DNA of 64,000 nucleotides from Candidatus Nitrotoga sp. SPKER. Its GTDB lineage: Bacteria > Pseudomonadota > Gammaproteobacteria > Burkholderiales > Gallionellaceae. The DNA lies in contig QFXG01000024.1 in the NCBI GenBank assembly GCA_003402285.1, positions 1 to 64,000 on the forward strand, read 5' to 3'. The position numbers and the translations under genes are program-made. Below, in pieces: positions 17,226 to 24,970 of the stretch. Under the pieces are notes generated by a model that saw only the letters and a program-made list of their open reading frames with translations, did not search any database and had not been told where the DNA came from. How positions within the stretch are numbered: position 1 is the first letter of the stretch; every line of letters begins with the position of its first letter.

Positions 17226-17903
17226 ATGGTAGCGCAAATACATCCAGATTTAGCTGAAAACTTTGAGGAAGGAATGAAGTTTGTCGCTAACAAGGACTAC
17301 GCCAGAGCGGCAGAATCATTTAAGAAAATTGCCGAGCAAGGACACGCTGAGGCGCAATTCTATTTAGGACTCATGTGCGAAGGAGGGCAAGGTATCACAA
17401 AAGATGAGCAACAGGCTGTGTCTTGGTGGACCAAAGCCGCAGAACAAGGACACGTACTCGCACAAAATAATTTAGGACTTATGTATGAACAAGGCCTAGG
17501 TGTTACACAGGACTATCAGAAGGCCGCAAGTTGGTTTCGAATGGCTGCAGAGCAAGGAGATGCAGAAGCACAATATACTTTAGGATTTATGTACGCCAAT
17601 GGCGAAGGTGTTCCACGAAGCTATCAGCAAGCTATGTTTTGGTTGAGTAAAGCTGCAGAACAGGGGGATGTGGCAGCACAATTTAAAGTGGCTAAATTGA
17701 ATTTAGGATCCATTTATTCACCAGACAATGATGTTAAACAGGATTTTATTGAAGCCTATAAATGGTTCCGCATTGCTGGTGTAGATGGGGACGAAAATGC
17801 AAAAGATGGGCTAGAGATTGCTGAATCGTACTTGACGCCATCCGCAGTTGAAGAGGCGCAACGACGAGTAGATGAGTGGCTAGCTATCAAGTCAAAAACT
17901 TGA
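17226..17903 (+). CDS. Sel1-repeat (TPR-like) protein
   Basis: 225 residues with four or five Sel1-like repeats of about 36 residues. Recognisable units are AEAQFYLGLMCEGGQGITKD, AQNNLGLMYEQGLGVTQDY, AEAQYTLGFMYANGEGVPRSY and a diverged last unit. Such alpha-solenoids mediate protein-protein contacts. No catalytic domain is attached. The start is uncertain. The good ribosome site AAGGGAG at 17185-17191 serves an ATG at 17197 whose frame gives the hydrophobic peptide MQMLIVMGVIW and then TAG, overlapping the ATG used here. That could be a leader peptide with translational coupling, or a frameshift that detached a signal peptide. A hairpin at 18019-18042 may end the transcript. Confidence 0.8.
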   Translation: MVAQIHPDLAENFEEGMKFVANKDYARAAESFKKIAEQGHAEAQFYLGLMCEGGQGITKDEQQAVSWWTKAAEQGHVLAQNNLGLMYEQGLGVTQDYQKAASWFRMAAEQGDAEAQYTLGFMYANGEGVPRSYQQAMFWLSKAAEQGDVAAQFKVAKLNLGSIYSPDNDVKQDFIEAYKWFRIAGVDGDENAKDGLEIAESYLTPSAVEEAQRRVDEWLAIKSKT

Positions 17904-18018
17904 TTATAAAAATACCTAACAAGTAAATCTGGTTTTATATCTATCCTTTTTGCACTGACTTGGATAAGCATTCTGTGATTAAAGCACGTTACGGAGTAGG
18001 GTAGTCATAAATTAAATT

Positions 18019-18042
18019 AGAGCCAGAGTTACCTCCGGCTCT
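18019..18042. terminator. Hairpin downstream of the Sel1-repeat gene
   Basis: AGAGCCAGAG (18019-18028) pairs with CTCCGGCTCT (18033-18042) with one mismatch and a TTAC loop. There is no long T-run. It is a likely terminator in the 337-base gap, where I see no gene. Confidence 0.45.
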
Positions 18043-18240
18043 ATTGCTAATGTGAGCTAGCTTGTCTAATCAGGCCGCTGATCTATCCGTTTACATTGCG
18101 CGTGGCAAACAAATATCGTCCTCACTCAATCTCCGTTATCTTGGTGGTGCCATAGCTTTAATGGATGCTTTGTTTTCCTGACCTACAACGCAAAAAATCA
18201 GGAAAATGCGAATTTTAACGTTCTAACCTAAAAATAAATT

Positions 18241-18513
18241 ATGTTTTCGCTGCCTTCCATATGGAATTTGATAATCTCCACTATCGTGTTTTTCATTGTT
18301 GCTTGGTATGTTCGCCGTTTTTTGGATGAGCAGGGCGCAATCGATGGCACAAAACGCGGCATACTGGTATTTGCAGTTGCCTCCTTGGTATCATTGGGTG
18401 CGGGAGAGGCGGTGGATTGGAGCCAAGAGAAAATAGAAGGGAAGAAACTGACAGCGCAAAATTCGGGCGATCTGTCCCATCTAATGAAAGTGATCAATCA
18501 GATACCACAGTGA
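18241..18513 (+). CDS. Small membrane protein, unknown function
   Basis: 90 residues with two hydrophobic segments (IWNLIISTIVFFIVAWYV and GILVFAVASLVSLGAGEAV) separated by a short charged loop, and a polar C-terminal tail. It precedes the MscS channel gene by 138 bases on the same strand, so a joint role in envelope stress is possible, but position is the only evidence. The antisense strand is also open over most of this stretch. The hydrophobic pattern favours the plus strand. No clear ribosome site. Confidence 0.6.
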   Translation: MFSLPSIWNLIISTIVFFIVAWYVRRFLDEQGAIDGTKRGILVFAVASLVSLGAGEAVDWSQEKIEGKKLTAQNSGDLSHLMKVINQIPQ

Positions 18514-18650
18514 TCAAGGTCCCGAATAGCAGGCGTTTTAAAAAGTAGTACCTCTATAGATCCAAAAATGTCTCATGGGATACCCTATAAATAGCCTGAT
18601 AATTAACAGGTTACTAAAAACCATGTAATTAAATCAACAGGATTCGAACC

Positions 18651-19484
18651 ATGCGGAATCAACTCGCTGTCATCGAACAAGCGCAAGATACACTGATCGA
18701 CCTAGGCATCAAGTTTGGACCGAAGGTCGTCGTTGCTCTCCTCATTTTAGTAGTAGGTTTTTATGCAGGGCGCTGGGTCGGTGTAGTTTTCAATCGCTGG
18801 CTTGGCAAGCTCCAGCTTGAGCCACCGGTGCAATTACTTCTGGTGCGTCTCGCGCGCCTGATGGTGTTAGGTCTTTTCCTGATCATTGCGCTGCAAAATC
18901 TTGGCATTGAATTGCTGCCTCTGATTGCTGGTTTAGGTGTGGTGGGAGCTGGGGTTGCTCTTGCGATGCAAGGGGTATTGGGCAATCTCGTGGCGGGACT
19001 CACGATTATCTTTACTCAACCGTTTCGGGTAGGGGAGTATATCGCGGTAGTCGGCGTCGAAGGTCAAGTTGAGGAAATCGACCTTTTTTCTACCAAGCTC
19101 AGCCAAGGGGATTGCTCAGTGGTTATAGTGCCCAACCGCAAAATTGTTGGAGAGATTTTGCATAACTACGGTCATATCCGGCGACTTGACTTGCATGTAG
19201 CCATCGCTCGGGCTGATGATCTTGAGCGAGCTCTAACGGCAATTGCCGAAGTAGTTAAGGATAATTCGCGCGTGTTGACACAGCCCGCGGCATTCATTGG
19301 GGTGAGGAACCTGACCGATTCATCAATAGGTGTCGCTGTCAAACCTTGGGTTAAAGCATCCGATTACGGTTCGGTGGGAGCGGAAATTAACCGCGCGATA
19401 ATTGATAAAATTCGCGCTGCCGGCGTAGATTATCCACCTTCCGAGCGCAAGATTCGCATTGTCAGCGTACAAGAGCAGTACTGA
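18651..19484 (+). CDS. mscS: Small-conductance mechanosensitive channel (MscS family)
   Basis: 277 residues, the size of E. coli MscS (286). Three N-terminal membrane helices are followed by the beta and alpha/beta cytoplasmic cage. The pore-lining TM3 is clear: GLGVVGAGVALAMQGVLGN, a Gly/Ala-packed helix, followed by LVAGLTIIFTQPFRVGEYI. The channel opens under membrane tension to release solutes on hypo-osmotic shock. Single gene with its own upstream gap; AACAGGATTCGAACC lies before the ATG. Together with kup it reflects osmotic homeostasis. Confidence 0.93.
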   Translation: MRNQLAVIEQAQDTLIDLGIKFGPKVVVALLILVVGFYAGRWVGVVFNRWLGKLQLEPPVQLLLVRLARLMVLGLFLIIALQNLGIELLPLIAGLGVVGAGVALAMQGVLGNLVAGLTIIFTQPFRVGEYIAVVGVEGQVEEIDLFSTKLSQGDCSVVIVPNRKIVGEILHNYGHIRRLDLHVAIARADDLERALTAIAEVVKDNSRVLTQPAAFIGVRNLTDSSIGVAVKPWVKASDYGSVGAEINRAIIDKIRAAGVDYPPSERKIRIVSVQEQY

Positions 19485-19667
19485 TTATTATCGATCTGAC
19501 AAGGTGAACTTATCTGCCAGCCTACTCGCTTAACAATATAAATGATGGCCAATTATATTGGTCATATTAATTTACGGCGGACTCTAATTAATATCTTGAT
19601 CAATTATTTACAAACAGTTCAGCCTTATCGTGTTTCGAAAACTACCCGTTAAATGTGCAGAATAGTA

Positions 19668-19904
19668 TTAACTAACAGCTTGAGCGTGTTGTAAATACAA
19701 TTGTTCCACCTTCTTGCGAGCCCAGGGCGTTCTGCGTAAAAATTTCAAGCTGGATTTTATGCTGGGATCGTGAGTGAAACATCGCACCGGCACAGCAGTG
19801 CCCATAGCTTCCCAGCCCATACTATCGGATAGTCGTGTAATGATAGTTTCCAGGGTAATGCCGTCCAAACTGGGAGTCGTTACGGTTTTTTTATGTGCAT
19901 CCAT
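19668..19904 (-). CDS. VF530-type DNA-binding protein (DUF2132)
   Basis: 78 residues. It matches the small VF530 family: [20 protein letters not shown], then the very conserved [20 protein letters not shown] and [11 protein letters not shown]. The fold is a small helical bundle reported to bind DNA; its cellular role is not established. It is a single gene, divergent from the pseudouridine-synthase-like gene with 72 bases between starts. The start at MDAHKKT is the only Met before the domain. Confidence 0.85.
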   Translation of the reverse strand: MDAHKKTVTTPSLDGITLETIITRLSDSMGWEAMGTAVPVRCFTHDPSIKSSLKFLRRTPWARKKVEQLYLQHAQAVS

Positions 19905-19976
19905 GTTTACATTTTACATGTGATAGCTGGATTTGAGCATTTACAATAGCATTCCTTTTTTCAGTATGCACTTGCC

Positions 19977-20696
19977 ATGACAGATCCTGTTCGACTCTCA
20001 AAACGCCTTGTCGAATTAATTTCCTGCTCGCGTCGAGAGGCCGAGCTTTTTATTGCAGGTGGTTGGGTGATGGTTGATGGACAAGTCGTGGACAAACCCC
20101 AGGTCATGGTATTGCAGCAGGAGAAAATTGAGCTCCATCCTGAAGCTAGTCTGATTCCGGTTGCGCCAGTGACCATGTTGTTTCATCAACCGTTAGTCGC
20201 AGGTAGGGATGCTAACTCTGCGCAGCAACTTATTTGCGCTGATACGCGGGTGGCTGACGATCCATCCGGCATTCGCATTGCCAAGCAACATTTTGCTCAA
20301 CTGAAGCAAAGCATACCGTTAGAGAAAAATGCTAGCGGCTTGTTGGTATTTACCCAGGATTTTCGAGTAACACGCAAGCTGATCGATGATGCAGCGACGA
20401 TTGAACAAGAATATATTGTTGAGATTGCTGGTGAGCTGATTCCCGATGGCCTCAAGCAACTCAACCACGGACTCAAATTTAATGGACGGGTACTGCCTCC
20501 GATTAAGGTCAGCTGGCAAAACGAAACACGGCTACGCTTTGCCCTCAAAGGAGCGCAACCCGGGCAGATCACACATATGTGTAAAAGTGTCGGGTTACAG
20601 GTGCTGGCCATGAAACGGATTCGGATCGGGCGAATATCGATGGCCAAATTACAGCCCGGGCTATGGCGATATTTGATGCCGCATGAGCGGTTTTGA
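19977..20696 (+). CDS. RsuA/RluF-family pseudouridine-synthase homologue with altered catalytic motif
   Basis: 239 residues. An N-terminal S4 RNA-binding domain (VRLSKRLVELISCSRREAEL to about residue 60) is followed by a pseudouridine-synthase domain. In this family the catalytic Asp lies in a GRLDxxTSGLLLLT-type motif. Here the equivalent is PLEKNASGLLVFTQD, with Glu in place of Asp and Pro for Arg. The rest aligns well (VTRKLIDDAATIEQEYIVEI, GQITHMCKSVGLQVLAMKRI). The protein probably binds rRNA, but isomerase activity is doubtful unless Glu can substitute. Homologues with a similarly altered motif occur in other proteobacteria, so this may be a distinct subgroup and not decay. Monocistronic. 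Confidence 0.8.
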   Translation: MTDPVRLSKRLVELISCSRREAELFIAGGWVMVDGQVVDKPQVMVLQQEKIELHPEASLIPVAPVTMLFHQPLVAGRDANSAQQLICADTRVADDPSGIRIAKQHFAQLKQSIPLEKNASGLLVFTQDFRVTRKLIDDAATIEQEYIVEIAGELIPDGLKQLNHGLKFNGRVLPPIKVSWQNETRLRFALKGAQPGQITHMCKSVGLQVLAMKRIRIGRISMAKLQPGLWRYLMPHERF

Positions 20697-20742
20697 CTCT
20701 GGCTGTTGCAATAGTTGGCGTTTACTCTATTTGATTTAAAGC

Positions 20743-20973
20743 TCACTGATTTGCACTTGTTACATTCTCAGCCATGCAAGCAACCATCGTGTTTCGGTGG
20801 ATTTCCAACACACGGATCTGCTCTCGTGTCACTGGAACCGGATCAATGATACGGATAGGTAGGTTTTTCTCAATCCAGTCGGCAACAACCAGCGCCGGCT
20901 TGCGAGGGCTTGGAGAAAATGTCACCGGGTTGGAAACTTGCTCCGGTGAGAAATATATGTCGATGAATTCCAT
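20743..20973 (-). CDS. Short protein resembling the N terminus of histone-deacetylase-like amidohydrolases, possibly truncated
   Basis: 76 residues. IDIYFSPEQ followed by SPRKPALVVADWIEKNLPI and DPVPVTREQI resembles the first 50 residues of some bacterial HDAC/AcuC-like hydrolases (YFSP..., RK...VADWI..., EPVT.EQ...). The catalytic core that should follow is absent; the frame ends in VACMAENVTSANQ. It may be a truncated remnant or an independent small protein. It starts 30 bases downstream of the 143-residue gene on the same strand, so the two could be co-transcribed. The family resemblance is tentative. Confidence 0.45.
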   Translation of the reverse strand: MEFIDIYFSPEQVSNPVTFSPSPRKPALVVADWIEKNLPIRIIDPVPVTREQIRVLEIHRNTMVACMAENVTSANQ

Positions 20974-21003
20974 GGTTATACCGATCTGTTACCTGTGCCT
21001 TGC

Positions 21004-21435
21004 CTAAAAATTATCGGCCCAGCGGTTCCAGAAACCCGGTGCATCATGATGAGCATTTTTCATGGCGTCATGGAGCGTCAAGGCAAAGAACCAGACATCC
21101 GGCCGACGGGTGCTCCCATCGGGATTTTCCAAGTAGCCGAGGACTTGCTGATAGACCCGATTCGTCTCCTCAAAGGGCACGTCGATGTAAATTTGCCCAG
21201 CGTACGACCTCATCGAATTGGTGTCGGCAACATTACCGCAGGGCTGCCAGCTGATCTGGTTATTGTTTAACCACTCGATGACCGACTGCCGACCTACCGA
21301 TGACTCCCAGTTCCAACTGGAATTTGTTTTTTTGATTTCCCAATCCAGATTCTCTGGGTCGGAAAATTTGAGGAAGAGTACATCGCGCTGCTTTTGACGG
21401 GCGATGGCGTCGATGTGTTCAATCAATTGCGGCAT
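21004..21435 (-). CDS. Hypothetical protein, 143 residues
   Basis: Starts at MPQLIEHIDAIARQKQRD. An upstream frame extension lacks a good ribosome site. It is soluble, Trp-rich (SSWNWESSVGRQ, PDVWFFALTLHDAM, APGFWNRWADNF) and compact. I do not recognise the domain family. The regular sequence and normal codon pattern argue that it is real. The next gene downstream is the short HDAC-like fragment. No function is proposed. Confidence 0.6.
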   Translation of the reverse strand: MPQLIEHIDAIARQKQRDVLFLKFSDPENLDWEIKKTNSSWNWESSVGRQSVIEWLNNNQISWQPCGNVADTNSMRSYAGQIYIDVPFEETNRVYQQVLGYLENPDGSTRRPDVWFFALTLHDAMKNAHHDAPGFWNRWADNF

Positions 21436-21566
21436 AATATTTCTCGTTTGGTGGTAACACTTATAGTTTCCATATGGAAATGACGTAATGTGTCGCATAT
21501 CGCCGACCACCATGTCCGATTATTTTTTTGTTACTGTATTAGAGCCACCAAGATAAAAACGCAAAT

Positions 21567-22478
21567 TTACTCATTCGCCACACCATGCGGCACATGCCCC
21601 GTAGCAACGTGCTGACGAGCGGATTCGCAATGTTTCTGCTGGTCATCAAAGAAAATGTCCGCCCCGAAAGCTTTCAGGAATTCGCCTTTGTCTTTTCCAC
21701 CTAGGAATAGCGCTTCATCAATGCGGATGTTCCATGCGCGTAAAGTGCGGATGACGCGCTCATGGGCGGGTGCACCACGTGCGGTGATAAGCGCAGTACG
21801 GATAGGCGAAGTATCTCCTGGAGAGTCAAGTTGAATCTGGTGCAGCATGGCAAGGAAATTTTTGAACGGGCCACCAGGCAGTGGCTGCTTGGCGGCAAGC
21901 ATTTCGTTGCTTTCAAAGGCATCCAGCCCATCCCGTCTGTAGATGCGTTCAGACTCATCCGAAAACAACACTGCATCGCCGTCGAAGGCGATGCGCAATT
22001 GTGTGGGATTAACTTCAGCCAACGGCGCTGCCGACGAGGGCAGAATGGTCGCGGCAGCGAATCCAGCTTTCAGTGCCTTGCGCACGTCACTTGGATCAGC
22101 GGAAAGAAACAATTGCGCGCCGAATGCCGAAATATAGGGATGCGTACTCTCGCCTCGCGTAAATGCCGCCCGGCTGATATTCAGGCCATGGTGCTGGATC
22201 GAGTTAAAGATGCGCAGCCCGGTGTCTGCATTATTACGCGACAACAAAATTACCTCAACGCGCGGGTTGGCTATATCGCGCTCGTTCAACGCCAGCAATT
22301 TTTTCACCAGACTGAATGCCACGCCGGGTTCGAGCGGGATTTCTTCGCGCTCCACTTGATAGAAGCTATACGCCTCTATGCCATCATTGTTAAAAACGGC
22401 ATGGCTATCATCAAGGTTGAATAGGGCGCGAGAGGAGATGGCGACGACTAATTTTTCTTGTGGGGACAAACGGGGCAC
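21567..22478 (-). CDS. 5'-nucleotidase (cytosolic 5'-nucleotidase 1A-like)
   Basis: 303 residues of the 5_nucleotid (cN-I-like) family, HAD superfamily. It starts with GTG and MPRLSPQEKLVVAISSRALF. Visible family features are FNLDDSHAVFNNDGIEAYSFYQ near the start, the central RIAFDGDAVLFSDESERIY (nucleophile Asp in the DGDAVLF strand), LITARGAPAHERVIRTLR and KGEFLKAFGADIFFDDQ. The predicted reaction is dephosphorylation of nucleoside 5'-monophosphates (AMP/IMP-type). It is the first of a series of minus-strand accessory genes; any link to the nuclease genes upstream is only by proximity. Confidence 0.88.
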   Translation of the reverse strand: MPRLSPQEKLVVAISSRALFNLDDSHAVFNNDGIEAYSFYQVEREEIPLEPGVAFSLVKKLLALNERDIANPRVEVILLSRNNADTGLRIFNSIQHHGLNISRAAFTRGESTHPYISAFGAQLFLSADPSDVRKALKAGFAAATILPSSAAPLAEVNPTQLRIAFDGDAVLFSDESERIYRRDGLDAFESNEMLAAKQPLPGGPFKNFLAMLHQIQLDSPGDTSPIRTALITARGAPAHERVIRTLRAWNIRIDEALFLGGKDKGEFLKAFGADIFFDDQQKHCESARQHVATGHVPHGVANE

Positions 22479-22565
22479 TCCATTCTTGATTTTGGTGGCG
22501 ATTGAATTAATTCTCCCTGTAAAAATAATGAGCGGATATTATGTTCGATGCGACTTTCCATTGGA

Positions 22566-23753
22566 TCAGGGCGCCACAGTTGAGTCACTCTCAAATAATA
22601 TCTGGAATTGATTTGTAGCATTGAATACTTCGCGCACACGAACAGCTAAATCAGAAATTTTTATCGCCAAACTTCCATCCAGCATGCCCTTCCAAGGCGA
22701 GTCGTTGAACCACCAATTCTTCATTTCTGAACTAAACTCGGGATCAGGTAAATCTGAATACCACGGCCAGTGGGCTGATGATTTAGTAGAGCCAAATTTT
22801 GTACTCATTAATTCATTAATTGATTTCCAAAAATGTGGATTGTTGTAATGCGGGTTTTTTCTGGAAATCCCCCAGAAAAATTGATTCATGCTTGTTTGCT
22901 GAAACTCGAAGCGAAGATTTAGACTCTGTGGACGTTCACTAAACTGAATATCGAAACCCCTACAAGCTTGCCAACTATCCAAACCCCAATCAAGTATCAG
23001 ACCATGACTTTCAAGGCATACCTCAAGGTCATGTCTAAATCTTTTCAGTAAATCTTTTTTGACACCTTCCATTGCCTTGAAAACTTGGAAGGCAGAGCTG
23101 AGACTAGCTGGCGATTTAAGGATGACATTATTTATTTCTTTCTCTTCTGACATATCTAATTCTCCGTTGATATTCATACGAATAAATTTCGCAAGCTCTT
23201 CGATAAATATGCGCACAACCAAAGGCTTAGATTTGCAGGCACAGATTTCAAGCCACTCAATGATTTTTGTATAACTGAGTCGAATATATTGTCCATTTTT
23301 TTCAAGTTTCTCTCGTTCAATTTTCTTTATGCTGTTCTCAGATGGATCGTAGTTACTCAAATAGACGAGTAGCCAATTTTTGCTACCAGCAGATTTTTTT
23401 AGATAGGCCGCATAGTCTGTCAGTTGTTGATCTTGATCTCCTGCCCATGGCTTATTCTCAATGCCTATGACACTGCCGTTTTGAAACTTCAAATATATAT
23501 CAATGCGGCGTTGTCCATTAGCTTGCTCTTCAGTGGTGACTAGAGGATGTTCAGTATTCGTTGACCAGTCTGTAACTAAGCAAAATTTTTCTAGAAAAGA
23601 CTCTAAAAACACTCCACCTTGCCCGTGCTTTTCATTTGGGTTAAGCAGACTTGCGATGCATTGCGACAATCCCATTTCATCCGTACGCACGTAGTCAAAT
23701 ATTTTGAACTCCGGCGCAAGCTGATCAGAAAAGCGCTTCTTGGCTTCTCTCAA
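22566..23753 (-). CDS. PD-(D/E)XK nuclease-superfamily protein
   Basis: 395 residues. The N-terminal third has the nuclease core: RRIDIYLKFQNGS with the acidic Asp, followed by VIGIENKPWAGDQDQQLTDY, where ENK is the E-x-K and the Gln-rich helix is typical. The N-terminal FKIFDYVRTDEMGLSQCIASLL and LNPNEKHGQGGVFLESFL match PDDEXK_4-type proteins. The C-terminal half is unassigned (FDIQFSERPQSLNLRFEF, WPWYSDLPDPEF). It is probably a DNA endonuclease with a defensive or mobile-element role, judged only from family and neighbours. The start is uncertain: the frame is open 23 codons upstream of the TTG used here, back to a TAA, with AAAGGA before an ATT codon. Confidence 0.75.
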   Translation of the reverse strand: MREAKKRFSDQLAPEFKIFDYVRTDEMGLSQCIASLLNPNEKHGQGGVFLESFLEKFCLVTDWSTNTEHPLVTTEEQANGQRRIDIYLKFQNGSVIGIENKPWAGDQDQQLTDYAAYLKKSAGSKNWLLVYLSNYDPSENSIKKIEREKLEKNGQYIRLSYTKIIEWLEICACKSKPLVVRIFIEELAKFIRMNINGELDMSEEKEINNVILKSPASLSSAFQVFKAMEGVKKDLLKRFRHDLEVCLESHGLILDWGLDSWQACRGFDIQFSERPQSLNLRFEFQQTSMNQFFWGISRKNPHYNNPHFWKSINELMSTKFGSTKSSAHWPWYSDLPDPEFSSEMKNWWFNDSPWKGMLDGSLAIKISDLAVRVREVFNATNQFQILFESDSTVAP

Positions 23754-24012
23754 TGTCCCAATTTTGAATGCTACTTCATCGAGTAGATAATTGATTTGTG
23801 GATGAATTTTTACTTATCCTTTGTTTGCCGATGGCGATTTATTTTTTCTTGTTTATCGTTTTATAATTTAAAAACGGTCTCTTTCTGCAACGGCAAAGAT
23901 ACTTTTGATCAACTTCGAAACAGTATGAGCCCCAGCAGCTGAGATGAATTATTCGCTATCTACCTATGATAATGACATAAACATTCATGTTGTTAGATTC
24001 CAACATTTATAT

Positions 24013-24967
24013 TCACCGGCCTACGTAGATTATCCCGCTTATCGACTCCCCAAACCCCCTCAACCACCATTCCAGTATTGCCGAATCGACCACCGTTGCA
24101 GTAATTTCGTACGCATCCTCCAGTTCCACTACTGTCTGATCGGCAGATAACGGTGATTCCAGCAAATGCAAACCCGCTTCCTTTTCAATGCGGAAGCTCA
24201 ATCGAACGCGCTGTCCATCGCCGTACCCAAAGTGTCCATCGTCGTCGTATTGCTTGAGGTTGAAATCTTTGGGACGTTCAAAGGTCAGGGTCGATGCGCG
24301 TGCTGAAAGGATGCGATGCAGCGCCAAGCTTCTTTCGTTGTCGTAGCCATCAAAACGGCACACGAGATACATGCGTGGTCCTTGCTGGGCGAGTCCCAGC
24401 GGCATTACGCGAGTTGAAGTTTGCTTACCGGTGGCGTTTTTGTAATCCACCTCCAGCCACTGGTTGCCGTAAAGCGCATTACTGACCTGATCAAATACGA
24501 TGGGATCAATCTTGGGTGGCAGCAGCGGCTGGCTGGTGCTGACCACGCGTACTTTTTCCAGCCACTCCCGTTCACGCTGGCTCGATTCCTTGCCCCCTAT
24601 TTGGCTACGCGCCTGGGTGAAAGCTTTCCATGGATTTCATCAATTTGGCGGGCAGTAAGTTGCTCAAGTGCTGCTCAGCCAACATGAGCAGCAATGACTC
24701 TTGTGTGCTGAGGCATGGTAGCGACAGCCCTTTGGCGTAGGGCTTCCAGCTATATTGATAGGGCTTGGTGCTGTCATCGCGGTCGATGTCGAAAAACTCG
24801 GAAAGTGTTTCCAGTTGGCGCTGGATGGTGCGCATATCCCGCTCAAAGCCAGCGTCCGCCAATTGTTCGCGCAGCTCAGGGGCGGTGATTGTGCGGCCTT
24901 TGGGTATGCGCCGTAATAGCTCATGAGAGAGCTGGAGCGTTTCCAGCGAATCTGGGCGTTTTGGCAT
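24013..24967 (-). pseudogene. HTH-WYL transcriptional regulator, frameshifted
   Basis: The N-terminal part (24605-24967) has a DeoR-like winged helix (RRIPKGRTITAPELREQLAD, ERDMRTIQRQLETLSE) and stops after LMKSMESFHPGA. In another frame the sequence continues as QARSQIGGKESSQREREWLE, VRVVSTSQPLLPPK and a complete WYL domain (LYGNQWLEVDYKNA, RMYLVCRFDGYDNERSLAL, LRGFGE). The break falls in the short A/T run at about 24620-24622; one extra or two missing bases explains it. WYL proteins are ligand-binding repressors often found beside nuclease and phage-defence genes. The intact protein would be about 315 residues. It precedes (on the minus strand) nothing directly co-oriented within 250 bases and follows the DUF2779 gene by three bases. 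Confidence 0.8.
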
Positions 24968-24970
24968 GGC

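Noticed and set aside
18228-18497. Minus-strand 89-codon frame opposite the small membrane protein
   Set aside because: The plus frame has regular membrane segments; the minus frame looks random.
21762-22424. Long plus-strand open frame opposite the 5'-nucleotidase gene
   Set aside because: Shadow of a GC-rich coding strand; the minus strand carries clear family motifs.
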